The notes below the pieces were generated by a model, which was not told the origin of the DNA, ran no database searches, and saw nothing but the letters and a program-made list of their open reading frames with translations. A DNA stretch of 12,262 bases from an uncultured Eubacteriales bacterium (GTDB lineage: Bacteria > Bacillota > Clostridia > Christensenellales > UBA1242): positions 1 to 12,262 of the forward strand of contig CADBPU010000051.1 in the NCBI GenBank assembly GCA_902796635.1, given 5' to 3'. Made by a program: the position numbers and the translations under genes. How positions within the stretch are numbered: the stretch's first letter is position 1; the number at the start of each line of letters is the position of its first letter. Shown in pieces: positions 6,330-12,262 of this stretch.

Positions 6330-6358
6330 ATTATAACACATCATTTTGTGTTTGTAAA
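6330..6358 (-). promoter_or_regulatory. Extended -10 promoter of the 51-aa gene
   Basis: The -35 TTTACA (6358-6353) and -10 TATAAT (6335-6330) have 17-bp spacing, and the -10 is preceded by TGT, giving an extended TGnTATAAT. Transcription is predicted from about 6323, an 18-nt leader with AAGGAGA. It lies in the gap after the 191-aa gene, where no terminator hairpin is visible. Confidence 0.8.
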
Positions 6359-6386
6359 TACCCAATTTCAAAATTTTTTATTTTTT

Positions 6387-6962
6387 TTATAATTCAAAAT
6401 TATTATCAAAATTCATGTTCTTTTTAAGTTTTGCAAGTGCAAGATTTAATTTTCTCGTATTTGCGTTTACAACAGTTTCTCTAAACTTATAGATTAATTT
6501 TGGGTCTTGTGATTTTATAACCATATTTTCCAAAGGTCCTAAATCTGCATTATCTACGTACAATGCAAATCTGTATGCCATTTGTACATCTTTGCTTTTG
6601 ATGACAATTTCCTGATGTTTTTGAGTATTTGCATTTGGAATATCACTTGCAAACTCACAAGAATAATATGGATTTTTTGCATCTAAAACAACTTTTTCAA
6701 GCATTTCTATATTTGCACCAGGAATATCCCTAGCATATAAATATGCAAATTCTGGATTTTTTGATTTTATTACAACCTTTTCTAAATCCATTCTAAGTCT
6801 TTCTACATTTTTGATTACGCCGTTATCAACAATACAAGCAAGTTCATACGCTAATTCTGGTGAACTTTCAGCAATAGCAATGTTTATTGCACGCTTTATT
6901 GACAATGTTGACATCTCAGCACTTTCATTTTTTACAGAATCTATCAAATTTGTTAAATCCAT
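6387..6962 (-). CDS. Tandem helical-repeat protein, 191 aa, unknown function
   Basis: After an N-terminal segment of about 33 residues, the protein is built of five degenerate repeats. Four have a period of 28 residues, with a pattern near NPEFAYLYARDIPGANIEML followed by an EKVVLDAK-type helix. Starts are near residues 34, 69, 97, 125 and 153; the first carries about five extra residues. Each unit should form a helix pair, so the whole is probably an alpha-solenoid for protein binding. No signal peptide, membrane segment or catalytic motif is seen. ATG at 6962 was chosen over ATG at 6977: a perfect TTGACA-N17-TATAAT promoter sets the transcript start near 6972, and GAGG lies 6 nt before the chosen ATG. 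It is the first gene after the rpoC terminator. No terminator follows. I know similar repeats only as uncharacterised helical arrays. Confidence 0.85.
   Translation of the reverse strand: MDLTNLIDSVKNESAEMSTLSIKRAINIAIAESSPELAYELACIVDNGVIKNVERLRMDLEKVVIKSKNPEFAYLYARDIPGANIEMLEKVVLDAKNPYYSCEFASDIPNANTQKHQEIVIKSKDVQMAYRFALYVDNADLGPLENMVIKSQDPKLIYKFRETVVNANTRKLNLALAKLKKNMNFDNNFEL
6423..6863 (-). repeat. Five protein-coding repeats of ~28 residues (84 bp)
   Basis: At protein level the units begin SPELAYELA, NPEFAYLYA, NPYYSCEFA, DVQMAYRFA and DPKLIYKFR. Most carry an A-N/D pair after the first helix and a K/D-S-K-type end. DNA similarity between units is low, so the array is old and diverged rather than a recent expansion. 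The last unit is the most degenerate. Confidence 0.75.
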
Positions 6963-6978
6963 AATAAACCTCAACATT

Positions 6979-7007
6979 ATTATATATTAAAAATTTTTAA
7001 TTGTCAA
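6979..7007 (-). promoter_or_regulatory. Perfect-consensus sigma-A promoter of the repeat protein
   Basis: TTGACA (7007-7002), a 17-bp AT-only spacer and TATAAT (6984-6979) exactly match the consensus. The spacer contains an AT palindrome, TTAAAAATTTTTAA. Transcription is predicted from about 6972, leaving a leader of roughly 10 nt with GAGG. It sits 36 bp downstream of the rpoC terminator stem. Confidence 0.88.
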
Positions 7008-7042
7008 TATTGAATTTTTAATATAATAATTTACTTAAAAGT

Positions 7043-7076
7043 ATAAAAAAACGCCATTATTATTTTTGGCGTTTTT
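7043..7076 (-). terminator. Intrinsic terminator of the rpoBC operon
   Basis: AAAAACGCCA (7076-7067), a 10-nt loop and TGGCGTTTTT (7056-7047) form a perfect 10-bp stem followed by more T residues. It begins 4 bp after the rpoC stop codon. The A and T flanks make it potentially bidirectional. It separates rpoBC from all downstream genes, including the str operon. Confidence 0.93.
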
Positions 7077-7080
7077 ATTA

Positions 7081-10000
7081 TTATTCATTTGATGAATTAT
7101 CTTGATTTGCAAAATCTAATACACTTGCATCATGCTCTTCAAAAACTTTGTTGATATACTTTGGCATAAGATCACGATATTGCTTTATACCAGTACCTGC
7201 TGGAATAAGTTTTCCTATCATAACATTTTCTTTTATACCTGTAAGATAATCAACTTTACCTTTGATTGAAGCATCTGTAAGTACTGCGCTTGTTTCTTGG
7301 AATGATGCAGCAGAAAGGAAACTTTCTGTGTTGAGTGATGCTTTTGTGATTGAAAGCAACAATGGCTTTGCACTTGCTGGAACATTACCATTCATCATTG
7401 CTTCTTTATTTTCATCTTCAAATCTATTGATGTCAACATAATCCCCTGGAAGAAGATTTGTGTCGCCTGCATCTTCAATTTGAACTTTTCTGCACATTTG
7501 TCTTATGATAACTTCCAAGTGCTTTGGATTGATATCAACGTCCTGACGAGAATATACGCCCAAAATTTCATTGATAAGATAATTTTGAACTTGCTTCATA
7601 CCTTGTGTTCTCAAAATATCATTTGGATAGATTGAACCTTTTGTGAGTGGTGTTCCTGGTGCAACTTCGTCGCCTTCTTGAACCATCAAATCACTGCCGT
7701 ATGGAAGTGTGTATGATACATCACCATCATCTGCATGAACAACAACTTCATTAATTTTATCAATTACATTTATTGAGACTTTTCCTGAAACTTCACTCAA
7801 GATTGCAACACCTTTTGGCCTACGTGCTTCAAACAATTCTTCAACACGAGGAAGACCTGTGGTGATATCGCTTGCAGTAGAAACTCCACCAGTATGGAAG
7901 TTTCTCATGGTGAGCTGTGTTCCAGGTTCACCGACTGATTGAGCTGCAATAATACCAACTGCTTCTCCAAGAGAAACAAGTTTGCTTGTTGCCATATCTC
8001 TACCATAACATTTTGCACAAATACCATTTCTGCATCTGCAAGTGAGACCTGTTCTTATTGTAACTTCTTTGATACCGACTTTTTCTATTTGAGACGCCAT
8101 CTCATCACTAATCATTGTATTTGCTTCAACCATAACTTCTTTTGTTTGTGGGTTTACAATGTTGTTGACTGCATATCTGCCAGCAATTCTCTTTTTGAGA
8201 GAAAGTACTTCTGTGCTATCAATAGTGATTGCACTAACTGTCATACCCTTGACTTTTTCGCCCAAAGAAGCAAAACAATCGTCTTCTGTGATAATAACTT
8301 CTTGTGCAACGTCAACAAGACGACGAGTCAAATATCCTGCGTCTGCTGTTTTCATAGCAATATCGGCAAGACCTTTTCTTCCACCACGGGCACTCATAAA
8401 GTACTCAAATGGAGAAAGTCCGTATCTATAATTTGATTTGATTGGAATATCAATTTTTTCACCACCAGTAGCACTAATTGGTCCACGCATACCGCAAACC
8501 TGATTGAGCTGTGATGGATTTGTTCTTGCCTTTGAAACAGCAATAATGTTGAGTGGATTAAACTCTCCAAGATGTTCTTGAACCGCCTTACCTACTTTGT
8601 TTGTTGCTTCTTCCCAAAGAGCAATATTTTTATTTTTCTTGTCATCCAAAGAAAGTAAACCACGACGATACAATTTCTCATTAGTAGCAGCTTCTTCTTC
8701 GGCTTTTTGTATGATTTCTTCTCTCTCTGGTGGAACAATCATATCAAAAATATTCATTGTAATACCAGAAAGTGTACTATATTTGTAGCCAAGTTCCTTA
8801 ACCTTATCAAGAGTTTTTGCTGTTTCTGTTGTACCATGTTTTTTGTAGATTAATCCAACAAGTTCACTCAACTGTTTTTTACCTACGTTGTAATCAATTT
8901 CATAATCTAAACATGTATCTGGATTTGTTCTATCAACTTTTCCAAGATCTTGTGGAATAACTCTGTTAAAGATAATTTTTCCAACAGTTGTCTTTACTCT
9001 TCTTGAAATTGTTTTACCTTCAAATTCTCCAGTTCTTCTTACATATATAACTGCTTGAAGATGCACATCACCAAGTTGATAGGCCATCATTGCTTCATCT
9101 TCATCAATAAATGCACTGTTTTCTCCCTTTGCACCAGGTCTAACCATAGTTAAGTAGTAAGAACCCAAAACAATGTCTTGTTGTGGAGAAACGATTGGTG
9201 AACCATCACTTGGCTTTACTATATTATTTGATGCAAGCATCAAGAATCTCGCTTCTGCTTGTGCTTCCAAACTAAGTGGAACGTGAATAGCCATCTGGTC
9301 TCCGTCGAAGTCGGCATTAAATCCAGCACAAACAAGTGGATGTAATCTTATTGCATTACCTTCAACCAAAACTGGCTCAAATGCTTGGATACTGAGTTTG
9401 TGAAGTGTTGGAGCACGGTTCAAAAGAACTGGGTGGTCCTTGATAACTTCGTCCAAAATATCCCAAACGATTGGTTGTTCTCTTTCAACCATACGTTTTG
9501 CACTTTTGATATTATAACTTTGGTTCATTTCAACCAAACGCTTCATTATGAATGGTTTGAAAAGTTCAAGTGCCATTGTTTTTGGAACACCACATTGATA
9601 CATTTTGAGTTGTGGTCCAATAACGATAACGGCACGACCTGAATAGTCAACACGTTTTCCAAGCAAGTTTTGACGGAAACGTCCACTTTTACCTTTGAGT
9701 GCAGCAGCAATAGATTTGAGTTCTCTACCCTTGCTTCCACCAACAACAGGTCTGCCACGTTTTCCATTATCAAACAACGCATCAACTGCTTCTTGAAGCA
9801 TTCTTTTTTCATTTCTAACAATGACATCTGGTGCTCCAAGTTCCATCAATTTTTTAAGACGTAAATTTCTATTTATAACACGACGGTACAAATCATTTAA
9901 GTCATTGGTTGCAAATCTGCCACCATCAAGTTGAACCATTGGTCTCAAATCTGGTGGAATGACTGGGATACAATCCATAATCATCCATTCAAGTTTATTG

Positions 10001-10662
10001 CCACTTTTTTGGAATGCACTTAAAACTTCAAGTCTTTTTACAATTTTAAGTTTCTTTTGTCCCTTGCTTTGTTGCATTTCGGCAGTAAGTGCTTTTACTT
10101 CTGCATCAACATCAACTTCTTTCAAAAGTTGCTTGATTGCTTCTCCACCCATACTTGCCTTGAAGCTGTTTGGACCAAACTTTTCTTCTGCTTCACGATA
10201 TTCTCTATCATTTATGATTTGTTTGTATTCAAAATCGGTTTTGCCCGGGTCAAGAACTATATAGTTTACATAATATAATACTTGTTCTAAGTTCTTAACA
10301 CCAATATCTAATGCAGTACCGATTCTGCTTGGGTTGTTTTTGAAAAACCAAATATGTGAACAAGGAGTTGCGAGTTCTATATGACCCATTCTTTCACGAC
10401 GTACAGAACTTGTTGTCACTTCTACGCCACACTTGTCACAAATAAGTCCTTTGTATCTAATTCTCTTATATTTCCCGCAATGGCATTCATAATCTTTTCG
10501 TGGTCCAAAAATTCTTTCGCAAAACAAACCATCTGGTTCTGGTTTTTGGGTACGATAATTGATTGTTTCTGCCTTTGTTACTTCTCCATGAGACCATTCT
10601 CTAATCTTTTCTGGCGAAGCAATACCAATTTTTATTGCGTGAAAATTGCTTAATTCAAACAT
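7081..10662 (-). CDS. rpoC: DNA-directed RNA polymerase subunit beta', 1193 aa
   Basis: This is the catalytic clamp subunit of RNA polymerase. The N-terminal zinc ribbon is C60, C62, C75 and C78. The active-site NADFDGDQM supplies the Mg-binding aspartates D451, D453 and D455. The bridge helix and trigger loop region is at about 740-790 ([20 protein letters not shown]). The second zinc site is C796, C875, C882 and C885. [20 protein letters not shown] (899-918) is intact. The length matches Bacillota RpoC (about 1200) and lacks the large insertions found in proteobacteria. The C-terminus is short and mildly acidic ([11 protein letters not shown]). ATG at 10662 has AGGAG upstream and lies 15 bp after rpoB, so the two are co-transcribed and possibly translationally coupled. 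The strong terminator after the stop ends the operon here. Confidence 0.99.
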   Translation of the reverse strand: MFELSNFHAIKIGIASPEKIREWSHGEVTKAETINYRTQKPEPDGLFCERIFGPRKDYECHCGKYKRIRYKGLICDKCGVEVTTSSVRRERMGHIELATPCSHIWFFKNNPSRIGTALDIGVKNLEQVLYYVNYIVLDPGKTDFEYKQIINDREYREAEEKFGPNSFKASMGGEAIKQLLKEVDVDAEVKALTAEMQQSKGQKKLKIVKRLEVLSAFQKSGNKLEWMIMDCIPVIPPDLRPMVQLDGGRFATNDLNDLYRRVINRNLRLKKLMELGAPDVIVRNEKRMLQEAVDALFDNGKRGRPVVGGSKGRELKSIAAALKGKSGRFRQNLLGKRVDYSGRAVIVIGPQLKMYQCGVPKTMALELFKPFIMKRLVEMNQSYNIKSAKRMVEREQPIVWDILDEVIKDHPVLLNRAPTLHKLSIQAFEPVLVEGNAIRLHPLVCAGFNADFDGDQMAIHVPLSLEAQAEARFLMLASNNIVKPSDGSPIVSPQQDIVLGSYYLTMVRPGAKGENSAFIDEDEAMMAYQLGDVHLQAVIYVRRTGEFEGKTISRRVKTTVGKIIFNRVIPQDLGKVDRTNPDTCLDYEIDYNVGKKQLSELVGLIYKKHGTTETAKTLDKVKELGYKYSTLSGITMNIFDMIVPPEREEIIQKAEEEAATNEKLYRRGLLSLDDKKNKNIALWEEATNKVGKAVQEHLGEFNPLNIIAVSKARTNPSQLNQVCGMRGPISATGGEKIDIPIKSNYRYGLSPFEYFMSARGGRKGLADIAMKTADAGYLTRRLVDVAQEVIITEDDCFASLGEKVKGMTVSAITIDSTEVLSLKKRIAGRYAVNNIVNPQTKEVMVEANTMISDEMASQIEKVGIKEVTIRTGLTCRCRNGICAKCYGRDMATSKLVSLGEAVGIIAAQSVGEPGTQLTMRNFHTGGVSTASDITTGLPRVEELFEARRPKGVAILSEVSGKVSINVIDKINEVVVHADDGDVSYTLPYGSDLMVQEGDEVAPGTPLTKGSIYPNDILRTQGMKQVQNYLINEILGVYSRQDVDINPKHLEVIIRQMCRKVQIEDAGDTNLLPGDYVDINRFEDENKEAMMNGNVPASAKPLLLSITKASLNTESFLSAASFQETSAVLTDASIKGKVDYLTGIKENVMIGKLIPAGTGIKQYRDLMPKYINKVFEEHDASVLDFANQDNSSNE

Positions 10663-10677
10663 TCGCTTTATCTCCTA

Positions 10678-12262
10678 TTAATCCATATCTTCATCATCAA
10701 ACAATTCATCATCAAACAAATCTTCATCTAGTGTAGAATCCATATTATCTTCAAAATCTGTTTCAATTTCTTGTTTGTCATCTGCAATTTCAATATCTTG
10801 CAATGTTGTTTCAACTGCACGTGTGACTTGCTCGTCTTCTGGTGCAAATTCGCTAACACTGAGTTCTTTGTTGTCTTCTGTAAGTATTTTTACGTCAAGG
10901 CCAATACCTTGGAATTCCTTTACAATAACCTTAAAGCTTTCTGGAATGCCCGGTTGAGAAATTGGCTCGCCCTTGACAATACTTTCGTACGCTTTTGTTC
11001 TACCTTGAACATCGTCGCTTTTTACAGTTATCATTTCTTGAAGAAGGTGGCTTGCACCATATGCTTCAAGAGCCCAAACTTCCATTTCTCCAAATCTCTG
11101 GCCACCAAACATGGCTTTTCCACCAAGTGGTTGACGAGTGACAAGAGCATAACTTCCAATACTTCTTGCGTGAATTTTTGTTTCTGACATATGTTCAAGT
11201 TTAATCATATACATGACACCAACTGTAACTTTGTCGCCAAACGCTTCACCCGTTCTGCCATCATAGAGTTGAATCTTTCCATTTTCTGGCAAGTTGTTTT
11301 GTTTTAACATCTCTTTGATGTCGCTTTCTTTGCAACCATTAAAGTTTGGAGTTGCAACCTTCCAACCCAAAGTTTTTGCAATCAATCCAAGATGTACTTC
11401 AAGCACCTGACCGATGTTCATACGTGATGGGACACCAAGTGGATTGAGTACAACGTCAACGGCTTGACCGTTTGCCATAAATGGCATATCTTCTTCTGGC
11501 AATACTCTTGAAACACAACCTTTGTTTCCATAACGTCCTGCCATCTTATCTCCAACAGAGATTTTTCTCTTTTTGGCAATATAAACTTTTACAAGTTGAT
11601 TGACGCCTGTTTCAAGTTCGTCATGATTTTTTCTTGAAAATACTTGAACGTCTACAACAATTCCACCACCACCGTGTGGAACTTTTAAGGAATTATCTCT
11701 AACCTCTCTGGCTTTTTCTCCAAAAATTGCTCTCAAAAGTCTTTCTTCTGGTGTGAGTTCGGTTTCACCTTTTGGTGTAACTTTTCCAACAAGATAATCA
11801 CCTGGTCTAACTTCTGCACCAACTCTAACAATTCCATCAGCGTCCAAATTCTTTAACAATTCTTCTGGTGCATTTGGAATATCTCTTGTGATTTCTTCAT
11901 CACCAAGTTTTGTTGAGCGAACAGAACATTCTTCTGTTGTAAGTGCTATTGATGTAAATGTATCATTTTTAACTAATCTTTCATTCAAAAGAATAGCGTC
12001 TTCGTAGTTATATCCTTCCCAATTCATAAATGCAATTGTAACATTTTTTCCAAGGGCAAGTTCTCCATTTTGAGTACTGAAACCATCTGCAAGTACATCG
12101 CCAACTTTTACTTTTTGACCTTTGACTACATTTGGTTTTTGATTGTAACAAGTTTCTTTGTTTGTTTTTTGGAATTTTGTCAAGTTATAAACTTGCTCAC
12201 CATCTTTTGTTTTAACTCGAATTTCTCTAGCATCTACATATGACACTGTTCCGTCTTCACGG
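10678..12262 (-). CDS. rpoB: RNA polymerase subunit beta, C-terminal part, 5' end outside window
   Basis: This is the second large catalytic subunit of RNA polymerase. About 527 codons are visible, continuous with the window edge; the first complete residues read [18 protein letters not shown], so the GTG at 12246 is internal, not a start. Conserved blocks are present: [30 protein letters not shown], the [16 protein letters not shown] block, [34 protein letters not shown], and [19 protein letters not shown]. The protein ends in an acidic tail ([16 protein letters not shown]) as in many Bacillota, encoded by tandem-looking GATGAT-rich DNA. The rifampicin-binding region would lie upstream of the window. 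It is followed by rpoC after 15 bp. No frameshift is seen. Confidence 0.98.
   Translation of the reverse strand, partial: REDGTVSYVDAREIRVKTKDGEQVYNLTKFQKTNKETCYNQKPNVVKGQKVKVGDVLADGFSTQNGELALGKNVTIAFMNWEGYNYEDAILLNERLVKNDTFTSIALTTEECSVRSTKLGDEEITRDIPNAPEELLKNLDADGIVRVGAEVRPGDYLVGKVTPKGETELTPEERLLRAIFGEKAREVRDNSLKVPHGGGGIVVDVQVFSRKNHDELETGVNQLVKVYIAKKRKISVGDKMAGRYGNKGCVSRVLPEEDMPFMANGQAVDVVLNPLGVPSRMNIGQVLEVHLGLIAKTLGWKVATPNFNGCKESDIKEMLKQNNLPENGKIQLYDGRTGEAFGDKVTVGVMYMIKLEHMSETKIHARSIGSYALVTRQPLGGKAMFGGQRFGEMEVWALEAYGASHLLQEMITVKSDDVQGRTKAYESIVKGEPISQPGIPESFKVIVKEFQGIGLDVKILTEDNKELSVSEFAPEDEQVTRAVETTLQDIEIADDKQEIETDFEDNMDSTLDEDLFDDELFDDEDMD

Noticed and set aside
6306..6371. Upstream start adding 22 residues to the 51-aa protein
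   Set aside because: It overlaps the promoter, so the codons would not be transcribed, and the internal ATG has a strong ribosome binding site.
6963..6977. Upstream ATG adding five residues to the repeat protein
   Set aside because: It would lie upstream of the predicted transcription start (-10 at 6979-6984) and has no ribosome binding site.
7939..8436. Plus-strand open frame of 165 codons opposite rpoC
   Set aside because: It is antisense to highly conserved RpoC sequence and reflects codon bias in the real gene.
10678..10760. GATGAT-rich repeat at the rpoB 3' end as a DNA repeat element
   Set aside because: It simply encodes the acidic Asp/Glu tail common in Bacillota RpoB.

Overview
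The window is an AT-rich bacterial chromosome segment carrying the rpoBC and str (rpsL-rpsG-fusA-tuf) transcription/translation block. All genes are on the minus strand, so transcription runs from high to low coordinates. Gene order, strong AAGGAGG-type ribosome binding sites, consensus sigma-A promoters, a ~1193-residue RpoC without large insertions and an acidic RpoB tail suggest a low-GC member of the Bacillota, probably an uncultured Clostridia-like lineage. That placement is an inference from sequence character; no database comparison was possible. All complete genes end in TAA, and TGG encodes Trp at the site checked (standard code).

Layout in transcription order. (1) 12262-10678: the C-terminal half of rpoB, cut by the window edge. 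(2) 10662-7081: complete rpoC, closed by a strong intrinsic terminator at 7043-7076. (3) 6962-4872: four small genes foreign to the usual rpoC-rpsL junction. They encode a 191-aa protein of ~28-residue helical repeats, a 51-aa charged protein, a 157-aa HicB-fold protein and a 193-aa unknown protein. Each has its own promoter-like sequence and three of the four have an intrinsic terminator, so they look like separate units rather than an operon. (4) 4795-4767: a TTGACA-N17-TAAAAT promoter starts the str operon, followed by a ~210-nt structured leader, then rpsL, rpsG and fusA. (5) 1510-1147: a 364-bp non-coding gap with a GC-richer, structure-forming proximal half, an AT-rich distal half and a promoter for tuf. 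(6) 1146-1: tuf, missing only its last codons.

The housekeeping genes make the RNA polymerase beta and beta' subunits, ribosomal proteins S12 and S7, and elongation factors EF-G and EF-Tu. All look intact, with canonical catalytic and binding motifs. The unusual material lies between rpoC and rpsL and in the two long untranslated leaders (before rpsL and before tuf). Promoter positions revise several starts: the 193-aa gene is predicted to be leaderless, and the 191-aa and 51-aa genes start downstream of longer in-frame alternatives. No tRNA, rRNA, CRISPR array, insertion sequence or transposase is visible.
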